From: an uncultured delta proteobacterium
Lineage (GTDB): Bacteria > Myxococcota_A > Polyangia > Polyangiales > Polyangiaceae
Assembly: GCA_903892415.1 (NCBI GenBank)
Contig: CAITIQ010000517.1
Coordinates: forward strand, 1 to 64,000
Length of the DNA: 64,000 nucleotides
Direction of reading: 5' to 3'
In this document: piece after piece, positions 14,236 through 22,639 of the stretch
Layout of the letters: each line of letters begins with the position of its first letter
Position numbering within the stretch: the first letter of the stretch is position 1
Notes under the pieces: model-generated
Seen by the model: the letters and a program-made list of their open reading frames with translations, nothing else
Told to the model about the DNA's origin: nothing
The model's database searches: none
Translations under genes and position numbers: made by a program

Positions 14236-15531
14236 TCAGGTCTTCATCTTCGACACGAGCTCGAGTGAGGCCTTGGCGGCCTCGATGGCGTTGTCGATGT
14301 CGGCCTCGGTGTGAGCGCCAGAGATGAACGCCGCTTCGAACTGCGCCGGCGGCCAATACACGCCGCGCTCGAGCATGCCTTGGAAGAACACGCCGAACTG
14401 CTTGCGATTGCAGCCGTCGGCGTCGGCCCAGGAGTGAACCGGCCCCTTGTGGAAGAAGAGCGTGATCATCGAGCCTACGCGCTGCACGCAGGCGCTGACG
14501 CCGGAGGCTTTGACCGCCTCATTGAGGCCCTGCTCGAGCCGCGAACCAAGCGACTCCAAGCGCTCGTACAGCGCCGCATCGAGCCGCGCCAAGGTCGCGA
14601 GCCCCGCCGAGACGGCGATCGGGTTGCCGCTCAACGTGCCGGCTTGGTACACCGGGCCCAGCGGCGCGATGCATTGCATGATGTCGGCGCGACCGCCGTA
14701 AACGGCCAGCGGCATACCGCCGCCGACGATCTTGCCCAGCGTGGTCATGTCCGGCTTCAAGCCGAAGCGCTGTTGCGCGCCGCCCGCGGAGAGCCTGCAG
14801 CCCGTCATCACCTCGTCGAAGATCGAGATCGCACCGTGGGCTTTGCATTGCTCCAAGATGGCTTCGAGGAAGCCATCTTGAGGAGCAACGCAGCCCATAT
14901 TGCCAACCACCGGCTCGACGATCACGGCGGCGATCTCGCTGCCGCGCCGCTCGAACAGCGCGGCCAGCGCCTCCTTGTCGTTGAACGGGAGCGTGAGCGT
15001 CGTCTTGGCGATCGCCTCGGGCACGCCGCCCGAATCCGGCGTGCCGAAGGAGGCCAGCCCGCTGCCGGCCTTGACCAAGAGGTGATCAGCGTGACCGTGG
15101 TAACAGCCCTCGAACTTCACGATGAAGTCGCGCTTGGTGAAGCCACGGGCCACGCGCAGCGCGCTCATCGTCGCCTCGGTACCGCTCGAAACACAGCGCA
15201 GCATCTCCATCGACGGATAAAGCTCGCGGATCTTTTCGGCGAAGCGGACCTCCAGCTCGGTGGGCGCACCGTAAGAAAGACCGCGCAACGCCGCCTCGCG
15301 CACCGCAGCGATCACGTCCGGTTGGGCGTGCCCGAGGATCATCGGACCCCAAGAACCGATGAAATCGATGTACTCCTTGCCATCCGCGCTAAAAAGCCGC
15401 GCACCTTCTGCTCGATCGATGAACACCGGAGTGCCACCCACCGCTCGAAACGCGCGAACCGGGCTGTTGACGCCCCCAGGGATGCTTCGTTGTGCGCGCT
15501 CGAAGAGGGCGCTGCTTCGTTCTTGGGCCAT
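14236..15531 (-). CDS. hemL: Glutamate-1-semialdehyde 2,1-aminomutase
   Basis: A PLP enzyme converting glutamate-1-semialdehyde to 5-aminolevulinate in the C5 heme/tetrapyrrole pathway. 431 residues, the usual length. Hallmarks are SIPGGVNSPVRAF at the N-terminus, SSGTEATMSALR, YHGHAD, IFDEVMTGCR and the PLP-lysine motif TTLGKIVGGGMP near residue 270. The ATG at 15531 gives the canonical MAQERS start; longer in-frame starts would add an atypical extension. It lies immediately upstream of the DAACS symporter. Confidence 0.96.
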   Translation of the reverse strand: MAQERSSALFERAQRSIPGGVNSPVRAFRAVGGTPVFIDRAEGARLFSADGKEYIDFIGSWGPMILGHAQPDVIAAVREAALRGLSYGAPTELEVRFAEKIRELYPSMEMLRCVSSGTEATMSALRVARGFTKRDFIVKFEGCYHGHADHLLVKAGSGLASFGTPDSGGVPEAIAKTTLTLPFNDKEALAALFERRGSEIAAVIVEPVVGNMGCVAPQDGFLEAILEQCKAHGAISIFDEVMTGCRLSAGGAQQRFGLKPDMTTLGKIVGGGMPLAVYGGRADIMQCIAPLGPVYQAGTLSGNPIAVSAGLATLARLDAALYERLESLGSRLEQGLNEAVKASGVSACVQRVGSMITLFFHKGPVHSWADADGCNRKQFGVFFQGMLERGVYWPPAQFEAAFISGAHTEADIDNAIEAAKASLELVSKMKT

Positions 15532-15582
15532 GGCGAACGGTAACCCCGCGCACTCGGCAGCCGGTAGGAAGAAATCGCTTCC

Positions 15583-16488
15583 GTGTCGGCTGGGTCGGAA
15601 GGGCGGCTCTCGGTGAGCCTTTCTGCGCACAAGGCCGGGCTCGCGGCAGCGCTCGCGCTTTGCGTGTTCGGCGCCGGCTACCTCGTGGGGCGCAGCCGCG
15701 GCGCAGAGCCGAGCGTGGATGCATCGGGGGGCGCCTTGCAGCCGAGCGCTGCCAGCTCGGAGTCTGCGGCCAGCACTGACGTCGTCGCGAGTGCTGCTTC
15801 GGCTTCGGTCGCGGCTACTGCGGCTCCGTCCGCTGTGAGCTCCGCAGCCGCAGAGCCCTCATCGAGCCTCGCGTCCCCATCGCTCGCCGATCTCAAACGG
15901 CTGGAGCAGAACGTGCGCAGCATCGACGATGCGCTGCGTTTAGCGCAGGGTCACAGGCTGCGCGCCGAAGAGGACGCGCGCGCGCTGATCGCCGATCTGC
16001 GGGCCAACCCAAGCCTGCGCGAGGACGCGAGCACGCTGGCCTACGCTTACAAGCTCGCGCTCGATCCCGACGTCTCGCCGCTCATCCTGGCCGGCCTGGC
16101 CGAGTTTCCAAGCCCAACCATCGCCGACTTTCTCGACGACCTGGCGAGGCGAGGGGACCCCGGGGCGCGCTTGGTCTTGCTCGCGCGCGATCTGCGCGAT
16201 CTGCCGCAGCTCGTCGCCGTGCATTCACCGCCGTTGCGCTTGGCGCTCGAGCTCGAGCGGGTGCGCAGCTGCGGGCAAGCCCTCGCGCTCTTGCCGCGGG
16301 TGCAAAAGACCGGTGATTCGCGCTCGATGGCCTCAATGGTGCGGTTCGGCCGCATCACCGGCTGCGGGCCCAAGGGCCGCGATGACTGCTTCCCGTGCCT
16401 CCGTGAAAAGGTTCAGCGCAGCCTGCTCGAGGAGGCCACGCTGACGTGCCAATCACAGTGGTTCAAAGCGCCCTGGATCGTGCGCTGA
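15583..16488 (+). CDS. Membrane-anchored hypothetical protein
   Basis: A 301-residue protein with a GTG start (AGGAAG about 12 bp upstream). One N-terminal membrane helix (GLAAALALCVFGAGYLVG, about residues 19-36) is followed by an Ala/Ser-rich linker (about 45-95) and a helical C-terminal domain resembling degenerate HEAT/TPR repeats. That domain ends with a Cys group (CGPKGRDDCFPCLREKV). It is probably an inner-membrane-tethered periplasmic protein. It is divergent from hemL and ends 3 bp before the convergent pit gene. No family was recognised. Confidence 0.65.
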   Translation: MSAGSEGRLSVSLSAHKAGLAAALALCVFGAGYLVGRSRGAEPSVDASGGALQPSAASSESAASTDVVASAASASVAATAAPSAVSSAAAEPSSSLASPSLADLKRLEQNVRSIDDALRLAQGHRLRAEEDARALIADLRANPSLREDASTLAYAYKLALDPDVSPLILAGLAEFPSPTIADFLDDLARRGDPGARLVLLARDLRDLPQLVAVHSPPLRLALELERVRSCGQALALLPRVQKTGDSRSMASMVRFGRITGCGPKGRDDCFPCLREKVQRSLLEEATLTCQSQWFKAPWIVR

Positions 16489-16491
16489 GCG

Positions 16492-17541
16492 TCACTTCGA
16501 GCCGAAGGCCAACTCCAACAAGAAGACCGAGACGCCGGAGATCATCGCAGCCGCGGGGATGGTCATCACCCAGGCGCCGACGATGTTCCCAGCCACGCCC
16601 CAGCGCACCGCGGACAGCCGCTTCACAGCACCGACGCCCATGATGCAAGCGTTGATGCAGTGGGTGGTCGAGAGCGGAATGCCGAAGCTCGAGGCCAGCA
16701 GAATAGTGGCAGCGCCGCTCGTCTCGGCGGCAAAGCCTTGTAGCGGTGAGATCTTGATGATCTTGGTGCCCATCGTCTTGATAATGCGCTGACCGCCCGC
16801 CATGGTGCCGAGCGCAATCGCGGCGGCACAGGCGAGGATCACCGAGCGCGGAATCTCCGTCCCCCCGGCCGGCTCGAGCCAGTGGGGAAGCACGCCGGTG
16901 CCGGCGGTGCCGATGAAAGAGACGAGCGCCAACGTCATGATGCCCATGCTCTTCTGCGCGTCGTTGGAGCCGTGGGCATAGGCCATCGCGCTGGCCGAAC
17001 ACAGCTGCAAGAAGCGAGAGCCCCGATGCACGTTGCGCGGTTTGACCTTGCCCAGCGACACGGCCCACAGCGTGATCGCCATCACCACGAAGGCCAGTAC
17101 AAAGCCGAATAGCGGGCTCACCACCAGCGGCACGACGATCTTCTGAAACAGCGTCTTCCAATTGAAGCGGTCCACGCCGGCGTGAACCACCACGGCCCCG
17201 GTGAGCCCACCGATCAAAGCGTGCGACGAACTCGAGGGCAGGCCGTACCACCAGGTGATCAGGTTCCAGGTCGAGGCACCGATCAACGCCGCGAGCACCA
17301 CCGACTGCGTAACGTCGCCTGGAGCCGCAAAGCCTGTGGCGATCGTCTTCGCCACGGCGGTCCCGGTGACCGCGCCGACGAAGTTCAGGATACCCGCGAG
17401 CAGCACCGCGGTGCGGATCGGCAACACGCCGGTCGAGACCACGGTGGCGATGGCGTTGGCAGCGTCGTGAAAGCCGTTGATGTAGTCGAAGATCAGCGCT
17501 GCGACCAAGACCAGGATCAGCAGTACCAGCCCTTCAGCCAT
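16492..17541 (-). CDS. pit: Low-affinity inorganic phosphate transporter (PiT family)
   Basis: A 349-residue inner-membrane phosphate carrier with about ten helices. Both PiT signature halves are visible: FDYINGFHDAANAIATVVST near the N-terminus and SAMAYAHGSNDAQKSMG in the middle, with GLPSSSSHALIGG and GIPLSTTHCINACIMGVG marking the two duplicated re-entrant regions. It overlaps the upstream DUF47/PhoU-like gene by 8 bp, the standard pit-accessory operon in which the accessory protein modulates transport. Confidence 0.95.
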   Translation of the reverse strand: MAEGLVLLILVLVAALIFDYINGFHDAANAIATVVSTGVLPIRTAVLLAGILNFVGAVTGTAVAKTIATGFAAPGDVTQSVVLAALIGASTWNLITWWYGLPSSSSHALIGGLTGAVVVHAGVDRFNWKTLFQKIVVPLVVSPLFGFVLAFVVMAITLWAVSLGKVKPRNVHRGSRFLQLCSASAMAYAHGSNDAQKSMGIMTLALVSFIGTAGTGVLPHWLEPAGGTEIPRSVILACAAAIALGTMAGGQRIIKTMGTKIIKISPLQGFAAETSGAATILLASSFGIPLSTTHCINACIMGVGAVKRLSAVRWGVAGNIVGAWVMTIPAAAMISGVSVFLLELAFGSK

Positions 17542-18169
17542 GTTTCACCGCGAGGTTCGCGAGGAACTCGGCGACGTCCTCGCAGGTGTCGATGGCGTCC
17601 TCCAAGATCTCGACGACTTCCTTCTCGCGGATCAGCGACCGAGCATCGAGCGACGCATCGGCGAACAGGGCTCGCATCGTTTCACGGTAGATCTCATCGC
17701 CTTCCTTCTCGAGCACCTTCAGCTCGCGGCGGCCTTGGCGAATACCGTCCCAGTCCGCTTTGCGCAAGAGCGGCAAGATGTCTGAGACCTTCGCCGAGGT
17801 GCGCACGAGCAAGCCCATCAGCTTGGCCGCGGGCTCGCTTGGCGTTTCGATCGAAAACATGTCGAAGGCGCTAGCGGTGGCGTGTGCGCGGTCAGCGATG
17901 TCGTCGAGCAAGGTCGAGAGCCGGTGAATGTCCTCGCGATCGAGCGGCGTGACGAAGGTTTGCGCCAGCGCGTCTTCCAACTCGTGAGCGACCTTGTCGG
18001 CCTCTTTCTCACGCGCATGAACCTCGGCGCGCACCTCCTTGATGTCGCCGTCAACGAGACGGTAGAGCGCAACCGCCGCCTTGTGAGCTAGTGCTGCCTG
18101 TTGTTCAAGGTAGTCGTAGAAGCGATCTTCCTTGGGGAGGATGATCCGGATCACGTCCTGCAGAACCAT
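17534..18169 (-). CDS. DUF47/PhoU-like phosphate transport accessory protein
   Basis: A 211-residue all-helical cytoplasmic protein with the PhoU-related DUF47 pattern (REKEADKVAHELEDAL in the first bundle; LEKEGDEIYRETMRALF and EDAIDTCEDVAEFLANL in the second), carrying the repeated E-x-x-x-D metal-binding faces. It is encoded just upstream of, and overlapping, pit. Family members regulate or assist Pit-mediated phosphate uptake. The ATG at 18169 gives the typical length. Confidence 0.93.
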   Translation of the reverse strand: MVLQDVIRIILPKEDRFYDYLEQQAALAHKAAVALYRLVDGDIKEVRAEVHAREKEADKVAHELEDALAQTFVTPLDREDIHRLSTLLDDIADRAHATASAFDMFSIETPSEPAAKLMGLLVRTSAKVSDILPLLRKADWDGIRQGRRELKVLEKEGDEIYRETMRALFADASLDARSLIREKEVVEILEDAIDTCEDVAEFLANLAVKHG

Positions 18170-18223
18170 GTGTGGCTACTACACTGTTTGCACGGCCCAA
18201 ACCATGGGCATCGGAGTTGTCAC

Positions 18224-18979
18224 CTATCTGTCACCGCAGCAGCGGAAGCCGGTGGAGTAGTCGCGATAGTGCTCGTTGTGGCCGGTGGTCTCGTAGCGGC
18301 AGCCGTCGCCTAGCGAGCTCGTATCCAAGTAGAAGCCGCCGCGCATGGTGCCGCCTGGCTCGGCGGTCCATTCGTGAAGATTGCCCACCATGTCCTGCGT
18401 ACCGTTCTCGCTGCTGCAACGATGAAAGCGCCCGGTGCGCGCAACTCCGCCGGGCACCAACTGCAAACGCGGATCGTTCATCGTGTCGAAGCCCCACGTC
18501 TCACTGGACGCAGGTCGCGCGAACACCACTGCCAACGGCTCGACCGCGGCGTCGTTGCAGGCGCCCGTTCGTCTGCGCGTGCCGTAAGGGAAGGCGGTCT
18601 GTTCGCGGCCCATGCAGGCGCTCAGCCATTCCTGCTTGCTACACAGTCGCTTGCCCGCCGCAGCGCAGGCAGCGCTCGCGTCGAGCTGCGAGAAGTGCGC
18701 TTGTGGCAGCACGCCGCGCGCGCTCACGGCCCGCAGCTTGGCTTTGCCCGCAGGCTTGTTCGCCGGGTGCACACGCACCACCGCGCCTTCCTCCGATAGC
18801 TCTTCGACGTGGGCCTCATAGCGGTCGATGCACGAGCTGCCGTTCGGCACCATCTCGCTCGGGCAGTTGCCGGCCGTCTCTTGACCCTGCGCTTCGTTGA
18901 ACTCCTTCTCCGGGCGCGGAGCTTGCTCGCACGACGCCAACAATAGGCAGGCGAGCGTCAGCCAGCCGCGTGAACTCAG
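18224..18979 (-). CDS. Formylglycine-generating-enzyme/SUMF1-like lipoprotein
   Basis: A 251-residue lipoprotein: signal WLTLACLLLASC, then a SUMF1/FGE-sulfatase-type domain. Visible features are CIDRYEAHV, a region around ACAAAGKRLCSKQEWLSAC, DMVGNLHEWTAEP, GGFYLD and the C-terminal YSTGFRCC, all typical of this fold. Secreted members often act as binding or modifying modules rather than true FGEs. No ATG, GTG or TTG fits; the best start is CTG at 18979, whose bases overlap the upstream TGA (CTGA) with GAAGGCAG about 10 bp before. It would be coupled to the CAP-domain gene. Confidence 0.75.
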   Translation of the reverse strand: MSSRGWLTLACLLLASCEQAPRPEKEFNEAQGQETAGNCPSEMVPNGSSCIDRYEAHVEELSEEGAVVRVHPANKPAGKAKLRAVSARGVLPQAHFSQLDASAACAAAGKRLCSKQEWLSACMGREQTAFPYGTRRRTGACNDAAVEPLAVVFARPASSETWGFDTMNDPRLQLVPGGVARTGRFHRCSSENGTQDMVGNLHEWTAEPGGTMRGGFYLDTSSLGDGCRYETTGHNEHYRDYSTGFRCCGDR

Positions 18980-19977
18980 TTGCAGCTGCCTTCTTCGTCC
19001 CCGCCGAAGACGTTGGTCCAATAAACGCCGTATTGTCCGCCACCCGTCGCGCGCCCAATGCCCACCACGGTGAAGCTGCCACCGAGCATGTTGGCGTTGT
19101 GACCCGGGCTGTTCTTCCATTGGTTGAAGGTCGCTTGCGCGCCGCTGTTGCCCGCTGCGATGTTCTCCGCCATCGCCGTGTTCGGCCCGCAACCGAGCTC
19201 ATAACACGCGTCACAGGAGCGACCCCAGGGGGAAGAGCCGTTGAGGCCGGTGTGGTCGAAGTAGTTTTGGTCGCGCATGTCTTCGCTGTGGCCTTGCGCG
19301 GCGCGGTTTAACGAGGTGCAGGCGGTGACAGGCCCGAGGTTGTTTTGTGCGCGATATTGATTGAGCAGACCAACGAAGGCTACCTCTTCGGCGTCCAGCG
19401 TCGTGGTCGCATCCCCGGCGCCTGCACAGCCTGAGGGCGAGCCACAATCACTGGCGCAGTTCTCCTGCGTTTCGCCGGGATCACAGGTGCCATCGCCGCA
19501 CTGCGGGCCGCAAGGTCCACAATCCGCGGCGCACGACTCGCAGCTCTCGCCGCCGTTGCAGCTGCCATCGCCGCAGCTCACACAGGGCCCGCAATCGGCC
19601 GCGCACGACTCGCAGCTCTCGCTCGACTCGCAGGTCGCGTCGCCACATACGGGCTGGCAAGGTCCACAATCGCTGGGGCAGTTGGTGCAGGTCTCATCGG
19701 CGCTGCAGCTGCCGTCGCCGCAGCTCTCACTGCACGGCCCGCAATCCTGCTGGCAGTTCTCACAGTTCTCGCCGGGGTTGCACACGGCGTCGCCACACTG
19801 CGCGCTGTTGCCGTTGCCGGCCTCGCCGCTGGGCCCGCTTCCCGCGCTTCCCCCCGCGGTACCACTGCCGTCGTTCTCGTCGCTGCCGCCCAACTCAAAG
19901 TCCGCAGCGCCGGTCAGCAGGTTGCATCCCACGAGCAGCGTCGCCGAACAAAGCAGCAAACCAAACCGCTTGAGCAT
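18976..19977 (-). CDS. Cys-rich lipoprotein with C-terminal CAP/SCP domain
   Basis: A 333-residue secreted lipoprotein (lipobox LLVGC). After a Gly/Ser linker come five tandem Cys repeats of the form C-G-D-x-x-C-x-x-x-E-x-C-x-x-C-x-x-D-C-G-P-C (about residues 58-180). The CAP domain (about 195-330) follows, with LNQYRAQNNLGPVTAC, HSEDMRDQNYFDHTG, AENIAAG and SPGHNANMLGG, including the His/Glu positions of the CAP cavity. CAP proteins act extracellularly in adhesion, lipid binding or defence. Its stop overlaps the next gene's putative CTG start. Confidence 0.87.
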   Translation of the reverse strand: MLKRFGLLLCSATLLVGCNLLTGAADFELGGSDENDGSGTAGGSAGSGPSGEAGNGNSAQCGDAVCNPGENCENCQQDCGPCSESCGDGSCSADETCTNCPSDCGPCQPVCGDATCESSESCESCAADCGPCVSCGDGSCNGGESCESCAADCGPCGPQCGDGTCDPGETQENCASDCGSPSGCAGAGDATTTLDAEEVAFVGLLNQYRAQNNLGPVTACTSLNRAAQGHSEDMRDQNYFDHTGLNGSSPWGRSCDACYELGCGPNTAMAENIAAGNSGAQATFNQWKNSPGHNANMLGGSFTVVGIGRATGGGQYGVYWTNVFGGDEEGSCN

Positions 19978-20024
19978 GCCTCATGCTGCCTTGCGCGCCG
20001 GATTCACGGAAGCGTGGCAAGCAG

Positions 20025-20045
20025 AAAAAAGCCGAAAATCGGGCC
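20025..20045 (-). terminator. Possible intrinsic terminator
   Basis: On the reverse strand a short GC stem (CCGA/TCGG around a TTT loop, flanked by GC pairs) is followed by six T residues (complement of A 20025-20030). It lies just past the stop of the reverse gene at 20077-21171. The stem is short, so this is tentative. Confidence 0.4.
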
Positions 20046-20076
20046 TAATCAGAAGATTGTGGCCAGGGCGCAACCT

Positions 20077-21171
20077 TCAGGGGCTGTAGACCCGGTGCAG
20101 CACCACCGGCTCACCGCCCGCCGACTTGACCACGCTGATCAGATCGGGGCTGCCGAGGTCGGGCGTCGAGAACGCCAACACCGAACTCGGAGGCACGAAG
20201 GGCGAGAGCACGCCCGAGGAGATGGCGTCGATCCAAGCGCTCACCAAGAGCGGCCCCGGTGCGGCCGGCTCGGAGTAGAGCTCGCCGAATAGGTGCAGCT
20301 CCCGCAAGAGTTCGGCGCAGTTGGGTTCGCGCGCCAAGCCGAGCACCACGCCACCCTGCGTGACGAAGTCGAACAGGGGCCCCGAAAGGATGTCGGCCGC
20401 GTGCGCAATGTCGGCGGGCGAGGCCGAAGGCATCGCCGGCAACACGATCACGCTCGCTTGCAGGTTGGTTGCAACGAAGGCCAGGTCCTCAACAACGGCG
20501 GCCGAGGAGAGCATCACCGAGCGGCCGCGGATGGTGGCTTCGTTTTCGATGATTTGGGTGGCGGTCGTTGCAGCCTGGTCGTTGCCGAAGGCGTTGAACA
20601 CCACCGTGCGCAGCGGTTCGTCGGGATGCAAGAAGGCCGAGTTGCCAAGCAGTTTGGCGCCCGAAGAGCCAACGGCCACGTTCGAATAGTTGAGGCCGAG
20701 GACCACCGCGTGCCCAGCGAAGGCGCCCTGACATTGACCGTCGCTGCACAAGCCGGTTTGGCAGGGGTGACCGCAATTCCCGCAGTGCAACGGGTCGCTG
20801 CTTACGTCGATGCATACGCCGCCGCAGTCGCTCAGTGGATCGCAGACCAGCCCACCGCCAGCGCCGCCGCTAGGCTCGGCTCCGCCTCCACCCGCTCCGA
20901 GTCCACCACCGCCCTGCGGCCCGCCGCCGCTGGCTCCAGCACCGCCGTTGCCGCCGCCGCCGGCACCAGCGAGTCCACCGCTGCCGCCAAAGCCACCAGC
21001 GCCGCTGCTCGGGTTGTTGGCGCCACTGCCACCGCTTCCGCCGTTGGCCTCATCAGGCACGCACTGTCCGTCGCGCTCGAGGTAGCCGCTCTCGCAACGT
21101 CCGCCCACCAGCTCAAAGCCGCAGGACAAAGTCCCGAGTGCCGCCGCCGCGAGAGCGTGGAGCGCCTTCAA
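20077..21171 (-). CDS. Gly-rich lipoprotein, function unknown
   Basis: A 364-residue lipoprotein with a TTG start overlapping the upstream TGA (TTGA). Signal peptide ends at LGTLSC. An EGF-like Cys pair (CESGYLERDGQC) is followed by a ~70-residue Gly/Ala/Ser linker, then a compact Cys module (CDPLSDCGGVCIDVSSD and HCGNCGHPC) common in myxobacterial surface proteins. A ~210-residue C-terminal domain (AGHAVVLGLNYSNVAVG) resembles an alpha/beta Rossmann or glutamine-amidotransferase-like fold in its strand pattern. No catalytic motif was recognised. It is coupled to the OmpA-family gene. Confidence 0.72.
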   Translation of the reverse strand: MKALHALAAAALGTLSCGFELVGGRCESGYLERDGQCVPDEANGGSGGSGANNPSSGAGGFGGSGGLAGAGGGGNGGAGASGGGPQGGGGLGAGGGGAEPSGGAGGGLVCDPLSDCGGVCIDVSSDPLHCGNCGHPCQTGLCSDGQCQGAFAGHAVVLGLNYSNVAVGSSGAKLLGNSAFLHPDEPLRTVVFNAFGNDQAATTATQIIENEATIRGRSVMLSSAAVVEDLAFVATNLQASVIVLPAMPSASPADIAHAADILSGPLFDFVTQGGVVLGLAREPNCAELLRELHLFGELYSEPAAPGPLLVSAWIDAISSGVLSPFVPPSSVLAFSTPDLGSPDLISVVKSAGGEPVVLHRVYSP

Positions 21172-22571
21172 GGTGCCGACCCTCGACTGGCGCGTGGTAC
21201 GCGCGCGGCTCGCTCTTTGATCTGGAACTCGACGCGGCGGTTCTGTGCCCGGCCTTGATCAGTGGCGGCGCGCACCGCCGGATCATGCTCACCGAACGCG
21301 CTAACGAACAGGCGACGCTCCTCGACGCCCAGCTCCATGAGTTGGGTCTTTACGTGCAGTGCGCGTGCCGTCGAAAGCCGCAGGTTGTAGTCCTCCGAAC
21401 CGAGGTCATCGGCGTGACCCTGAATCTGAATCACCGCGTATTCGGGGTGGCCCAAGATGAAGTTCGCGACCTTCTGCAAGAGCTCTCGGCTGGCGGGCGT
21501 AACCACGCGGCTATCGCTGCCGAACTGCAGATGCTCGTCGGTGATGATGTGAGTTTGCGTCGCGCGCAGCCCGGCCTCATCGGGGCAGCCATCGCCGTCG
21601 AGCAGGCCGTTCGCCGTCTCGTCTTCGCCGGGGCACCGGTCGACTGCGTCGGGCACGCCATCTTGGTCTTCATCGGCGTCGGGGCAGCCGTCCTCATCGC
21701 TCGTGCCGTCGATATCTTCAGCCTCGTTCGGGCACAGGTCGCTCTGATCGAGCAGGCCGTCGCGATCGTTGTCGCTCTCGGGGCAGCCGTCGTAATCCTC
21801 GAAGCCGTCGAGATCCTCGACGGCCTGATCGCAGGCGTCGTCGATGTCGAAGATGGTATCGCCGTCATTGTCGTTCTCGGGGCAACCGTCCGCGTCCTCG
21901 AAACCGTCGCGGTCCTCGGCCAGGGTGGGGCAGCCGTCCTTCGGCAAAAGCACGCCATCGCGATCAGCGTCGGGATCGCCGGGCTGACCGGAGCGGGTGG
22001 CAGGAAAGAGCGCCCCATGCAGCCCAAAGACCGCGATGCGCGCGTCGTCGGGTCGCAGACTCCCGGCGTCCGGCTCAATCATTTGCACGTAGCCGACGAA
22101 CGGGCCGGCCGAGAAATCTTGCGACATCGCGTCGAAGCCAACCGCGGCTCGAATGGCAGGCCTTACGAACTCACCGGTGAGCCCGGCTCCGACCCCACCG
22201 GCGAGCCAAAGGCCGTCCGCCGAGAAGGCCTGGTCGGGGTTGTCGCCAGCGAGCGGAGATAGCGGCCGCAGTCGCGGACCAACCGTCGAGAAGCCCGCGA
22301 GCCCGGCCTCGGTGGCTTGTACGCCTTCGGGGCGCGGTGCATCCGGCTGACCGGCCAGCGCGACCGCACCGAGGCAAAGCTCGAGTCCGAGCGCGTCGCC
22401 CAATGCGAGTTCGGGCGTTACGGTTGCAGCGCCACCCCAGCTGAACTGCTGCGCCTTCTCCGCCTCTGCGGGGTGCGCGGCAGCCGCTTCAACGTGAAGG
22501 CTGATTCGGGGGCTCGCCTCCGCCGACCTCGCCCATGCGAGAGCTCCGAAGGCCAGAATGCGAAACTGCAT
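21168..22571 (-). CDS. OmpA-family outer-membrane protein with thrombospondin type-3 Ca2+ repeats
   Basis: 467 residues from ATG 22571, which gives a signal peptide (MQFRILAFGALAWARSAEA) and has GCAGAGG upstream. An N-terminal ~190-residue beta-barrel or beta-rich region is followed by about five TSP3-type repeats rich in D-x-D-x-D-G and C-P (EDRDGFEDADGCPENDNDGD in part) that should bind Ca2+. The C-terminal OmpA peptidoglycan-binding domain (about 340-450) has IQGHADDLGSEDYN, LSTARA and NRRVEF. It links the outer membrane to the cell wall. It is translationally coupled to the downstream lipoprotein. Confidence 0.9.
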   Translation of the reverse strand: MQFRILAFGALAWARSAEASPRISLHVEAAAAHPAEAEKAQQFSWGGAATVTPELALGDALGLELCLGAVALAGQPDAPRPEGVQATEAGLAGFSTVGPRLRPLSPLAGDNPDQAFSADGLWLAGGVGAGLTGEFVRPAIRAAVGFDAMSQDFSAGPFVGYVQMIEPDAGSLRPDDARIAVFGLHGALFPATRSGQPGDPDADRDGVLLPKDGCPTLAEDRDGFEDADGCPENDNDGDTIFDIDDACDQAVEDLDGFEDYDGCPESDNDRDGLLDQSDLCPNEAEDIDGTSDEDGCPDADEDQDGVPDAVDRCPGEDETANGLLDGDGCPDEAGLRATQTHIITDEHLQFGSDSRVVTPASRELLQKVANFILGHPEYAVIQIQGHADDLGSEDYNLRLSTARALHVKTQLMELGVEERRLFVSAFGEHDPAVRAATDQGRAQNRRVEFQIKERAARVPRASRGSAP

Positions 22572-22639
22572 GACCTCTGCAAACGGCGCTTGGTCAAGTT
22601 TCTTAACGTCTTGACGAAACAAGTGCGCATCGTCGCCGA

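Noticed and set aside
19440..19800. Regularly spaced repeats resembling a CRISPR-like array
   Set aside because: They are in-frame Cys repeats of the CAP-domain lipoprotein, with no constant spacers or repeat identity and no cas genes.
20293..21258. Forward frame opposite the Gly-rich lipoprotein
   Set aside because: Low-complexity Ala/Ser shadow of the Gly-rich linker.
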